From Macrophomina tecta (taxonomy: Eukaryota > Ascomycota > Dothideomycetes > Botryosphaeriales > Botryosphaeriaceae): a stretch of 64,000 nucleotides of DNA. Made by a program: the position numbers and the translations under genes. The stretch covers positions 1,984,001-2,048,000 of the forward strand of contig JAKSGN010000007.1 in the NCBI GenBank assembly GCA_024180945.1. Direction: 5' to 3'. Numbering within the stretch: position 1 is the stretch's first letter; each line of letters starts with the position of its first letter. Positions 44,332 to 54,988 of the stretch are shown piece after piece. Under the pieces are notes generated by a model. That model searched no databases. It worked only from the letters and a program-made list of their open reading frames with translations, and was not told the DNA's origin.

Positions 44332-46965
44332 CGACCCAGTAACCAGGCTCCGCGGACGAGCATTTTCCAGGGCTGCTCGCCCTCAGCCGAGTTGACGTCT
44401 CCAGCTCGCAGCGCGCAGCTGTCGACCAGCGTGTCGGCCGCAGGTCCGCCGCCGCAAGCTCACGAGACCCACGACAGTCACGAACCCTACACGACCTCCC
44501 TCCAGCAACGCCAGCAGCAGGCCCACCAGTACTACCGCCAGTTCGAGCCCCTTTCACGGCCCTCGAGCTCGTCCGGAAGCATTCCTCACACCCTCCGCCG
44601 CACCCCAGAGCTACAGGACCTCAACCTCCGCGCTACCGCCTCCGCCCAACGCGACACCGCTCAGGAGCAGTGGGAGTCCGTCCGCGAAGCCGCCAACTCC
44701 CGCAGGAACTCTCTCGCCGAAGACGAGCCCCGCGCCACCCATCCTGCGCTTCGCATCTCGCGGCGCACCCAAGCCGCCATCCTGTACGCGCTTGAAGAAG
44801 CCCTCCGCGGTCCCAATCCCTTCACCCCCGATTTGGCCGAAGAGAACGCTCAAATGTCTGACCTCCTCGGCGGCAATGGCCGTGCGGCCAACGGCGGCGC
44901 CCGCTCTGCCGCCGGTCCGGTACCCGTCCAGCAAGCTCCGGCGCCCATGCGCACGCCGCAGCAGATTATGAGAGCTCGCCAAGAACGCGAGACAGCACGT
45001 AAACAGGCAGAAGCAGAGGCAGCAAAGGAGCGCGAGGAACAAATACAACGGGCACAGCAGGAGGAACAGCGCAGGAAGAATGCAGAGCGGAGAGCTGCCG
45101 CTGCTGGCGTTGCTGGCCAGACCCAAGAATATGGAAGAGCCGAGCCTGCAGCTGGCAGGACCTCTGCTGAAGCCGCATACCCTACCTACACCACCGCTGG
45201 CCCCCGCCAGGGAGATCGCACCCAGCCCGGTCCTGGAGGTCCCGTGATGTCGCCTGGCCGAGGACAACCCCAAGACCCAGCAGCAGCCGCTCGCTCGCGA
45301 GGCCCGGCTCTGTCACAGGGACAGCCGCGAGCAGCTCCTGCGCAAACTGCTTCTGCTTCATCATCAGCCCGGGCGGGCCAACCATCGTCGACCCATGCGA
45401 GGCAGACGTCCGGTACCACATCTCAGGCGCGCCCCGGTGCTTCTGCAGGGCCATCCACCGGCCAGTCACGAGTTGCGGGAGACGGACAAGCCCGCGATCC
45501 TACCGTATCAACTTTCCCTCATGCTTTCGAGCGCTGGGAGCAACTTTCGTCTCACTGGGAAGGCCTCACTTCTTATTGGATCCGTCGCCTTGAGCAGAAC
45601 CAGGAGGAGCTAGCGGGCCAGTCACTCACCCAACAAATGTCTCGCCAGATAACCGATCTCTCTGCGGCTGGCGCAAACTTGTTCCACGCTGTTGTTGAGT
45701 TACAACGTCTCCGTGCTTCATCCGAGCGCAAGTTTCAGCGTTGGTTCTACGAGACGAGAAGCGAGCAGGAACGTCAGCAAGAGGCTCTTGGCGAGCTGCG
45801 GAAGGCCATCGAAATTGAGCGAGGAGCTCGGGAGGAGGCACTGGAACAGCTGCGCATGGAGAAGCAGAAGAGCGTCAAGGCCAACAAGATGGTCCAGGAG
45901 ATGCAACGCGAACTCAGTATCTCGAAGGATGAGGCTAGGAGGGCGTGGGAAGAGCTTGGTCGTCGCGAGCAGGAGGAACGTGAGCGTGTTGTTTCTTTGC
46001 GCGAGGGCCAGCCCACTCTTGTTGGCGGCGTTCAGGTCGTACCTATGGTTCCTGGTATGAGCAGGCATGGAAGCGCCTCGCAGCACGCGGGTGTGGGAGG
46101 TAACCACGGCCACCAGCAGCAGCCCGCCAGCATCGAAGGCGGTTACAGCTACGAAGATCCACAGTCGCCCACTGATACTGACCCATTTACCGAGCCATCC
46201 CGCTTACATCACGAGCCCGACGTTCCATCACTAGCGCAGGGCACTTACCAACCCGCTCATCCCAATACCACTCAAAGTCCTGGTGCGCCCACGACTCGTG
46301 CCCAAATGCAGCCAAGTATTTCACCAGCGCCTTTGCAACCCCATACATACACCCCCGGGAGCACTGCGGCTGGAATGCCCTCACCAAGTGCTGCAGCAGA
46401 CGAACACTTCTATCAACATGAAGGTACCTTCCTTCCTGGTGGTCGTACGCCAACTAGCGGTGTGATGAGCCCACCAGGCGGTGAGCGTTCTTATGTTCCC
46501 TCATCGGTAGAAGACACAAGCTCGATGGGTGGCGAAGACGACTGGTTGATCGACGACCACGGCAATTTTATCCTTGATAATCAAGGCCGCCGTATTCCCG
46601 CCCGGTACCGCGGCGGAAACGTCAGCTTCGGACACGCTCGATCGCGGTCTCAGCAGAGCGGTGAGGGAAGTGAAGATGATTATGACGTAGGATCGGATAT
46701 CGCACGCGAACAGGAGCTCGCCCAACGCTACGGCATTCCTTCTTCTGCGATGGGCCGTCCCGGAGAAACGACCACTGCCGGTCCCAGCGACCCAGGCTAC
46801 GGCCCTAGCGTGACGCCTCCGGACTACAGCGGCGCGGGTTATGGAGAATGGGCTGGTATGCGCCATCACCACCCTACGAGGCTCAGCGATGTTCTGGAGG
46901 AGGACGAAAGGAGCCGCACCAGTCCGAGTCGTGCGAGTCAGGCCAGCAGAGGGATGAACTACTAA
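44332..46965 (+). CDS. Large disordered/coiled-coil fungal protein; 5' exon unresolved
   Basis: An open frame of about 878 codons runs from just after a stop at 44329-44331 to TAA at 46963-46965. No ATG occurs before 44854, although the frame upstream already looks coding (THPALRISRRTQAAILYALEEALRG), so the true start is probably in an upstream exon. One possible join is ATG 44004 to donor 44048 to an acceptor near 44340. Order of parts: a Ser/Gln-rich N-terminus, a first charged helix (44980-45110, QERETARKQAEAEAAKEREE), a Gln/Ala/Pro-rich linker, then FERWEQLSSHWEGLTSYWIRRLE. A long coiled coil follows (45700-46010), then a Pro/Ser-rich part and a C-terminal motif DDWLIDDHGNFILDNQGRR. It is probably a scaffold or cytoskeleton-associated protein. 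I do not recognise a named family. Confidence 0.78.
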   Translation, partial: RPSNQAPRTSIFQGCSPSAELTSPARSAQLSTSVSAAGPPPQAHETHDSHEPYTTSLQQRQQQAHQYYRQFEPLSRPSSSSGSIPHTLRRTPELQDLNLRATASAQRDTAQEQWESVREAANSRRNSLAEDEPRATHPALRISRRTQAAILYALEEALRGPNPFTPDLAEENAQMSDLLGGNGRAANGGARSAAGPVPVQQAPAPMRTPQQIMRARQERETARKQAEAEAAKEREEQIQRAQQEEQRRKNAERRAAAAGVAGQTQEYGRAEPAAGRTSAEAAYPTYTTAGPRQGDRTQPGPGGPVMSPGRGQPQDPAAAARSRGPALSQGQPRAAPAQTASASSSARAGQPSSTHARQTSGTTSQARPGASAGPSTGQSRVAGDGQARDPTVSTFPHAFERWEQLSSHWEGLTSYWIRRLEQNQEELAGQSLTQQMSRQITDLSAAGANLFHAVVELQRLRASSERKFQRWFYETRSEQERQQEALGELRKAIEIERGAREEALEQLRMEKQKSVKANKMVQEMQRELSISKDEARRAWEELGRREQEERERVVSLREGQPTLVGGVQVVPMVPGMSRHGSASQHAGVGGNHGHQQQPASIEGGYSYEDPQSPTDTDPFTEPSRLHHEPDVPSLAQGTYQPAHPNTTQSPGAPTTRAQMQPSISPAPLQPHTYTPGSTAAGMPSPSAAADEHFYQHEGTFLPGGRTPTSGVMSPPGGERSYVPSSVEDTSSMGGEDDWLIDDHGNFILDNQGRRIPARYRGGNVSFGHARSRSQQSGEGSEDDYDVGSDIAREQELAQRYGIPSSAMGRPGETTTAGPSDPGYGPSVTPPDYSGAGYGEWAGMRHHHPTRLSDVLEEDERSRTSPSRASQASRGMNY

Positions 46966-49693
46966 GGGTAAATGGAAAGTCCATAATGATAAACCGGGCT
47001 TTGATCGGTAAGCGGTTCATGAATAGGGCGAGTAGGCTATGTTCTGTTTTGGCTTGTACGGATTCCGCGAAGAGAAAAATCATTTTCCTATGGCTTTTCC
47101 TGTTCTTTATCCCCCTGTCTTGTTGCTTCCCCCTCTTCTCAGGCTCTATACCTCTTAAGTCTCTGTAATAAGTTTTTCTCGCTTTCTTATCTCCCTTTTT
47201 TTTGGTTGTTGTTTTCTTTCTGTGTGTGTGTGTTGTTGTTGTTGTTGTCGTTGCTTTGCTTGATACCCTCGGACTTTTCTTCCAAAAAGTCAAAACACGA
47301 TCGAGCATCCATATCAACTTCCGAGTTCAGTAACCAGCATCAGTAAGGCGGGAAGAGCGGAGGGAATGAGCGTGAGAGACTATTCTTCGGGGTTGTTTGG
47401 AAAGGAGCATCGGGTTTTCGTTTCTTTTGAATGCTTGCTTACGTTTTTCTTGTTCCCATCCTTGGATCTTTATTGGTGTGTTGTTGGTGGCATTGTAGCA
47501 TATTTACTTTTTGTTACCCACAGCTGTTCTACCCTTTTTTTCCCCTCTCTATCTCGCACTCCAGGTCTTCTTTCTGTGGGTCTGAGTTATGCTGCCACTC
47601 TTGCCTCTGATTTCTCGATTTATTAGTGCGTATGGTATTTTATCTCGGCGCTCTTGATAGAGATGAATATTGAAGTGGCGTGGGGTATGCATGCCAGCTG
47701 TTCAGGGACACTGGCGGAGATAGGAAGATATAGTATTACAGGGGGGTAATGAGATGAGATTGAGCCTTTCGTCTTTTTCTAATCAACCGTACTTGAGAAG
47801 GTGAAGCCGCCATTTTTTTTTTTTTTTTATCAAGTCTCTCATTGCTGGTTCTCAGATTTTTGAAAAAGCCTGAAGGCCAAAAAAACCAAAAAAAAAAAAA
47901 AAAAAAAAAAGAAAGAAAGAAAGTAAAAGAAAAGAAAACAAAAGAAAAGAAAAGGAACGAAATATCGACTGCATTGGCCAGGATCTCAACCTAAGTGATG
48001 AAGGTATGAACGAACACTTATGAGACTGAAGCGCCATATCCGTGATCGCACCTGTTCGGACTAACAGAAAAAAAAGGAGAAGGAGAAGACAAACTAAAGA
48101 TAAACAGAATGGAGAGGAAGCCTCCGCTCCGGCCAGGACTTGAACGAAGGTCATATCGAATAACAAGTAGTTCCGACAAGGGAATTAGCCCCGATGGCGA
48201 GTGAATACATGTGGATGGAGTGATTACGCCTAGGTGACTATCACACTCTTCGTTGGCTTGCGATGTATCTTTGACTAATTTAGACCACTAGCACTCTGTT
48301 ACTACTGAGGGGATGGTCCGGAGGACGTTTTCGTGATGTAGATGAGGGAGGCGTTGGTGATACTGGGCATGGATGAGGACGAGGTGTTTGCCGCTACTCG
48401 GAACGTAAAATTCCCCAGGAAGCGGAAGAAATGGGTGCTCCACGGGATCTCGGTTCTTGGATATTGGAGGCCATTTAGATGATGATGCTGAATCACTCGT
48501 CCCGGATGCGGCCGTCGGACAAATTTCTCTGAACATCGCATACGGAAGGATGCCCCAGCCCCAACTTCCCCCCTCCCCCCTTGCTCTCTGTTATGCAGCT
48601 GTCCCCAAGAGATCTTCCGCGTCCACATGTTGCGTGGCCTCACTTTGACGAGTGCTGCACCGCCATGCCATGGTGCCGGCCGCAGACGCCACTTTGCCCA
48701 TTGGGCCCCCCATCACGAGGCAGGCAAGACGCGCAGAAACAAGCTGGCAACCAACCTTAGCCTCCCGCGCCCGTGCAAGTGTCTCAACCAGAATTTCAAC
48801 CTCCGACGTGCGAAGTTATGGCAGGGCACAAGCCAGGGCTACCAAAATGCATCTTCAGACGTCCGAACTTGCATGCCGCAAGGACGGCGCGTTACTGTCC
48901 TTGCGCGTTGCCGAGAGGCTGCAATTTCCAGATGAGGACGGCTTGTTTCCTCGTTTCAGGGACGAGGGCGGAAACGAGGTTTGGTACCGAGCTTCGTGTT
49001 TTCCCCCACCGGACGTTCTGGTTTTCGGCGCGGCGTTGGCGTGGTTTGGCAGGACCCGGTCCCAAAGCGGAGGGAAATTCACGGCACCGGACTTTAATGG
49101 AGATGTCATTTCCGGGGCTGCCGAAGCTGGGACCGCGGTGAGTAGTCAATGGAGGAGAGAACACGCCAGTTCGCCTAGCACTGCCAGGTCATAGGCTGCA
49201 GGGGCCATCTCCTGAATAGTAGGCCGAAGGCTGTTTGACACGCACGTAAACGAAGAACTTCTCGAATAGGCTATTCCACTCCTCTTTAAATCAAGTACGG
49301 CCGCAGCAGCCGGACTCGAGGAGCTTTCTACTATGCTTACTTATTAGTCAGACGAAGTTATGTGTTCCAGCTCTGGTAATGAACAAACCGTGGTAAGTGA
49401 GTCTGATAAAAGCTTTCATTCCGTGCCAAGATGACGTGTGAAATTGCCACTTAAAGATTTTGTCTGACGAAGGCGAAGATGTGCATGATCGTACAAACAA
49501 CCACCTCATCTTCGAATCCCTAGAAAATGAGAGAATTTGTTTAACGCCAATGTAAATGCAACAAGAGGACATTCGAGTCCATGAAGTTCAACTGAAACGC
49601 CAAATCGTGCCTCGTGAATCATGCAAAACTCATCAAAAAGAAACCTCCTCCTTAACTCTCTCCATAGACCAAGCTCCAGCTTGCCCTATGATC
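46966..49693. other. Long intergenic region with homopolymer tracts
   Basis: About 2.7 kb. It has T-rich DNA (47.1-47.6 kb), 16 T at 47813-47828, 23 A at 47888-47910 and A/G-rich DNA to 47960. A tRNA-like fragment lies at about 47970-48060. The remainder carries overlapping short frames on both strands and no gene I can support. Confidence 0.5.
47888..47910. repeat. Poly(A)23 tract
   Basis: Twenty-three A in a row, followed by GAAAG repeats. It resembles the tract beside tRNA-Leu at 10245 and lies downstream (minus strand) of a tRNA-like fragment. Confidence 0.9.
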
Positions 49694-52250
49694 TTAAAAT
49701 TTCTCCATCAAGTTCTTTCTGACGGTCCACATGCGAGCCCTTTTCCCATAAATGTACATGGGAATGGTGAATAGAAGACAGGCCAGCTGAATTCCTCCGA
49801 CGGCAAGATAAACGTCTTTGGGTCCATCATGCTGGAGCCAGTGGGTGAAGAACAGGGAGAATACGAAACCATGGAAGACGTCTATTGTACTTATGTGAGT
49901 ATTTGAGATTTCAGGCGGATAACTGGGATGCTTACTCTTCGAGAAATTGAGCGTCACCAGCGCCTCACCAGCGTACTGACGATATGAATCAACACAGAAA
50001 GTGATGGAAGTTGTGCTACCAAGAGAGCACCCGAAGCTAATTACACCGAAGAAGAAGGTAGGAACTACTGCAGCGTTAGCAGGCTTGTCTGAGGAAATAG
50101 TCTGTGTGGCAACTTACCTATCCAAGCGTCCTTCTCTTCAGCACTCCATCCGAAGCCCATAAGGCCGATCGTAGTACATATGGCCACGGGAAGTGCCATC
50201 ACAAGACGAAACTCAGGCTCGTAGACACCGTCATTGCGTCTTGACATCCAGCGCACAATAAGATCACTGACCTTACCGGCGACAGCAGTACCGAGGACGC
50301 CACCGATGAAGGGACTAATGTAGACCAGACCGCATTGCAAGGCCGTGAAGTTGTAGGAATCCCGGTCACGGTAGATGGAGGAGACTGATTCGGAGAGCAC
50401 GATCAGCCAGCCAATGGATAGGGAGTATACCACAGTACTCCAAAGCACTGCCGGGTAGGCGAAAAGTATGAAGGGTCTAGCCATGACGCGGAACCAGTTA
50501 TCTTTACGGAGACGACCGGAGTACGGGGCAAGAGTCTGCCAGTAAGTCTTCTTGGGAGCGCTTCGGAACCTATCAGTGTATTGGCACATGGGCCCGCCAG
50601 GGGTAGAGGTTCCGGAGGCGGCCTCAAGGTCAGCGTCGAGATGGGCAAGTGATGGCTTCTCCGAGACTGTCGGAGACAGATGAACGTGGCGCGGTGCGAC
50701 AGGGCTGTGTGGCGCAGACTGCTGAGGAGACTTGAGGGCCGAACGCACAGGAGTGGCAGCGTCCGATTCAGCTGTCACTCCGTCTTTTTGTACTTCTGCA
50801 TCCGCAGCATTGGGGCTGAAGTAATCTTGCACCTGGACTCCTGTCTTCTCTGAGCGCTGTTGGTCGTCGGAAGGGTTTTCGGTCTCGTCGTTGGATGCAG
50901 GTGCGGGGATGACTTGAATCTCAGGAGCGCCCGATTCGCCTTCTGTAGTCTTCTTCTCTGTCTTCTCGTCATCGACCTCAGCGAACCCCACGTGGGCGTT
51001 CGGGTTATGACGGCGCCTGTGCGCAATAGAACCAGGTGTTTCCGGAATGTTGAGTGCCAGATTTTCAGGTCGGCTAAGTTTTTCATTGACGCCGCTCAGG
51101 TCCGGGTGCGAGGCCCTAGGGGACTTGGTATGATGGAGAAACCCGCCAATGCCTTTCTGAGCGCGACCTGCTGGCGAGGTAGCCCTCGACCTGCGTGACT
51201 TACGGCGGGGACGCGGTGTTCTGTCCCAGAATGTTTCAGGCACGAAAAAGAACAGCAAGACACCGCCAAAACCGACGATTATGGCAATGATCCTAGAATG
51301 TCGTTAGTGCTGTGGAAGCTGCGGATTGAACGGAGCTGCATACCAGAATACCCATCTCCAACCAAGTGACTGAATAATGGCAGCGCTGACCAGGGGTACC
51401 AAATTCTTGCCTCCCAGCAGCAGAAGCGTGTATACACCCAGACGGTAGGCTCGCTCGTGCAGGAAGAAGATCTCGGCGATCGTTGCTGAGGGAAGGCATT
51501 CGACAGGGGAGACGGCGATGCCCTGCACGATACGAGCAATCAAGAGGGAGGTGTAGCTGGGCGACAAAGCGCACCATACAGCCGACAGAACGAACAGAAC
51601 GGAAGCGGCCAGGTAGACGGGCCTTTTGCCGTACAGAATGGCAGTTGGTGAGGCAACGACACTTCCGAGGCCTAGGCCAAGCATGTACAAGCCAGTCGTA
51701 AGAGCGACGCTTTCGACGGAGGTATCATAGGTCTCGGCAACATTGTTAAAGCCGGCAGCGAGAATCGGGGTCATTCCGCCGCCCAGCATGCAGTAAAAGC
51801 CGAGGGACAGGAGGGCAGCATCTCGGCGCAACGGTCGCCAGTTCAGAGGATCATTGTGGGATTCGTCGGGCTGAGGATCCAGGATGATCTTGCCGTCTGG
51901 CGTGCGCTTCTTTTCCTGCCGGGAGGAGGCAGCGCTCCGGAGGGAGGGCGGATAGGGCGAAGGAAGGGATGACGAAGAGGTTCTTGCTGGGGCGTTCCGC
52001 AAACCAAGCGGCTCGTTACGCTGATTAACCCTAGACAGGAGGAGGACAGAGCCTGGAGCAAATGGTCAGCTAGGCATCCAACGAGTACCCCGAGCGGGTT
52101 TTACACACCCGGGACTTCGTCCGTCTCCTTGTCGTTGAGGATGCCCAAACTCCACTTTGCGGGCTTTGACTTGCCATCAGACAGATCGTCAGATGAGGCG
52201 TGGGCCGAGGCATCGTTGGCCTTGGGGCGGGTAGGCAGCCAACGGACCAT
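49694..52250 (-). CDS. MFS transporter, HOL1/DHA1-like, with long central loop
   Basis: Five minus-strand exons: 52250-52109, 52052-51344, 51292-50118, 50067-49936 and 49881-49694. The introns are 56, 51, 50 and 54 bases, all phases fit, and they give about 781 residues. The cytosolic N-terminus of about 110 residues ends at LDPQPDESHNDPLNWRPLRRDAAL, a characteristic fungal DHA1 block. The first six helices include GLYMLGLGLGSVVASPTAILYGKRPVYL (motif A-like) and SLLIARIVQGIAVSPVECLPSATIAE. After PETFWDRTPRPRRKSRRS comes a hydrophilic loop of about 240 residues, rich in Ser, Pro and Glu, before helix 7 (FILFAYPAVLWSTVVYSLSIGW). The last helices are split over exons 3-5. The family exports or imports small molecules by proton antiport; yeast Hol1 moves polyamines and cations. 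The substrate here is unknown. The large loop suggests phosphorylation control. Confidence 0.92.
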
Positions 52251-54133
52251 GGTTGCGAGGGGGATGTTGGGGATGCCGGGGGCGATGGCTCCGGCAAAGG
52301 AAGAGGATACTTTATAGCGTTATCAGCAAACTTAGGCGGGGCACAGCGCAGGGACCACATGGAAACGGCGGTGCAACATCAGGTCAGTGCCAGGGATCGC
52401 AGCCAGGATGGCGTGTTGGTGCAATTGTGGGCATTAGCCAGAGCACGACACGGGTAGCCGTGGAGGGGAGGACGCGCGGGCAGGCATTGTAAGCCCGGCA
52501 GACAGCGGGACGGGAGGCCGATGTCCGCCGAGCTGGGCGTGCTGGGGTTCATTGCGGAGAGCAGAGAAGATTCGAGGGTGTGGGTGAGGGTTGATGCGAG
52601 CGCGGGTGACGTAGGGCGAGGCGATGGATGCAGAGATGACCCCGGTCGCGTCGCGCGCCTACCGGCAGGCCGCCTTCAGCCTCCAGTTCCTCACCTCAAC
52701 CCTCATTTCCTTTGGCCTCCACCGCTCCCTTGCCGCCGCTCTGCTGGCCGCGCCGCCCAGCGCCGGGGCAGGTGCCGCTCGAAGCGCCTCACTCGCCGCT
52801 GCACCTCTGCCCGTCTTTTTTTTTTTTTTTCCTTCGCAATCGCGGCAGCCGCATCTGCGCCCCTACACCGCCTGGGCCGGGCTGGCGTCGATCGCAGACC
52901 CTGGCGCTGGTGCGTTGGGCGCGTGGCCGCCTCATCTGACGCTGGAGAACGCCATCGCCTCAAACAGCCTTCCAACCGCCGTGCGCGTGCGACTCAGCAC
53001 CCCACCGATAAGCATGTGCCGCCGTCCACCCGGCCTCTTCGCGGTCTTGTCCTCTGGGCCATCTCTCCGCATTGCTGCTCGCCCGCCCCGGAAGACGTCA
53101 TCAGCCTCACGTCCGTCCGCCAGCCTTCAGCCGCGCTGCACGGCGCTGGTCATGCCGCGCCGCTGCATCGCCGCCCATACCGGTACCACGCTTCGTGTCC
53201 GCCCGTCCCACGCCGCTTCGTCGCCGCCCGTCCGGCCGCGTTTCAAGGTCCATGCCCCAACTATGGCCTTCATTTACTGCCGCCAACTCTACCGCGACCT
53301 TCCTCGCGCCGCCGCCCTCTGCCGTTTCAGGCACCCTGCTGCTTCGAGTCATGGCGACTCTTCCCCGCAAGCTCGATGTTTCGATGTATCTGCGATCGCT
53401 GCCGGCCGTCGCGCGGTGCCCAGAGCCCAAGCGCGGCCGTTGTCGTCGTGGACTGCAGCTGCGACCCACGTCGGTGCAGCAGGATGGGCTGATGCAGTGC
53501 AAACACGGCCAGTCTGCAGCTTCGAGTCGGTGTCCACGCCAGCCATCACGGGGCCAGCTCTTCCTTGTAGGCCTCGCCGATCAAGCTTCCCCATTCGTCG
53601 CCGCGCTAGCGGCCACACTCCACGCTGGGCCACATTGCCACCAGAACCGGCTTTCCTGAGCCATCGGCCAGAGCCCCTCCAACGGCTGCGACCGCGCCCC
53701 GTTACACCAAGATGCTACCAAGCTCTCAGCCGCAGGCCGCCAAGACGCTGCGTCTGAAGCTGCGAAGTGCTTAGAACGAGAATGATGCCATTCCCGATGC
53801 GGTATAGTAGCCGAGCGCCGAGTTTCCCCTCCCGCCTTCCCTTATTGTGCGGGCCAACTCCTCACACATACGGCGATACACGTGGGCAACCGGCTTGGTG
53901 ATATGTTCAATCCGCCTGTCTCATATCAATCAGCTCGTCGCACACTCTCAACACGGTTCATGAGTGCAGCGAGACGGACGAGAGTTTTGGCTTCAGTTAC
54001 ATCTCAGACTAAATAACCAGATATGCAGAAGAATTGCTGATAAGTTGCCGAGAGCAGGAAGAAAGGAGTAGAAGACAAATGCCGAGACCTACGTTATGGG
54101 AGGCAACCGCGAACAGCCACTAAGCACTCGTGC
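52251..54133. other. GC-rich intergenic region
   Basis: About 1.9 kb. Two long overlapping plus-strand frames (52521-53492 and 52624-53757) are Ala/Arg/Pro/Ser-rich without domains. A 15-T tract (52816-52830) is translated as a Phe run in both. I treat them as chance open frames in GC-rich DNA. Confidence 0.5.
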
Positions 54134-54968
54134 TCAGGAAGGCGGAAGAGTCCTGAGAGCGACTGGCGTGCTGATTACGCCATGCTTGCTATCCGAATTC
54201 CACTTGAGAACATCTGTAATGTTATGGCTGTCAACGGGGGTGGCATAGAAGAGAGATGTCATCCCGCTTGAGCCGCTCAGGAACAGAGTTCTTCCGTAGA
54301 ACATGAAACCGGTGCTTGTGTAGCCCGTCGCAGAGGAGGCAATCTTTGCTGCGGCATATGCACCTGTCCGAGTGTTGATGAAGAGATTCTTGCTGTCAGA
54401 CCATGTGTTTTCGGTCCAGCTAACCGTAAGGCCGCCGCCAGAAATCATTGAAACTGTAAGGCTGTCAGCTCTAGATCGACCCTCGTGGCTTGCCCCAGCT
54501 TCCCCACCAAGGGTGTTTCGTAAGTCTGGAAGAGTTTCTTCACAGTTCGCAAATTCAGAGTACCGGTTCAGCCTATGATCTTTGCCACTGTCACGGCGGC
54601 AGCTGAAGCCGCGTGTACGTCGAATTCTCCCTGAATACGTATGTGCCGGCCTTGTATTTCTTCGTACCCGACCGTCAAGGATGGCTCGGTAACATAGGGC
54701 CATCCGTATTCTGGGTTGGCTATGCCTCCCGTTACCACTGAACCGAATTGACTTCACGCTGGCCAAGACCATCATGGATCCAATTTTCTTCAGCCCACCG
54801 GGTTTCATTTCTTGCTTCGGCGTAGCTGAAGTGGGAATCCGCCTGCACCAGGCCTACGCCAGCTGCGCATACAACGCTCCCCTGGTCGATGAGTCCCAAA
54901 AGTGGAGCAGGCTTAAAAGGGTAGCACGGGACGGGTGTGTGCTTTCTATCCACAACACATCTTTTCAA
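54134..54968 (-). pseudogene. Probable secreted-protein gene, frame broken or structure unresolved
   Basis: Protein-like sequence runs along the minus strand but changes frame. An upstream segment in one frame reads SHFSYAEARNETR. A GTGGGC donor could join it to a segment reading VTGGIANPEYGWPYVTEPSLTVGYEEIQ.. and on to ..EFDVHAASAAAVTVAKIIG, stopping at 54568-54570. A second frame then continues from LNRYSEFANCEETLPDLRN through GGGLTVSWTENTWSDSKN and FMFYGRTLFLSGSS to LKWN..STPVALRTLPPS and a stop at 54134. The simplest reading is a one-base frameshift near 54570-54575; a missed intron is the alternative. The beta-strand-like C-terminal part with repeated Gly, Thr and aromatic residues looks like an extracellular or lectin-type fold, but I recognise no family. 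Confidence 0.45.
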
Positions 54969-54988
54969 ATTTTTGCAAGTACATCTAA

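Noticed and set aside
48120..48240. Second tRNA-like stretch containing GGACTTGAACG
   Set aside because: Only a box-B-like match; no anticodon arm or acceptor stem could be drawn.
52521..53757. Two overlapping plus-strand frames of 323 and 377 codons
   Set aside because: Both are Ala/Pro/Arg/Ser-rich, both pass through the same 15-T tract as a Phe run, and neither shows a domain, signal or intron pattern like the real genes.
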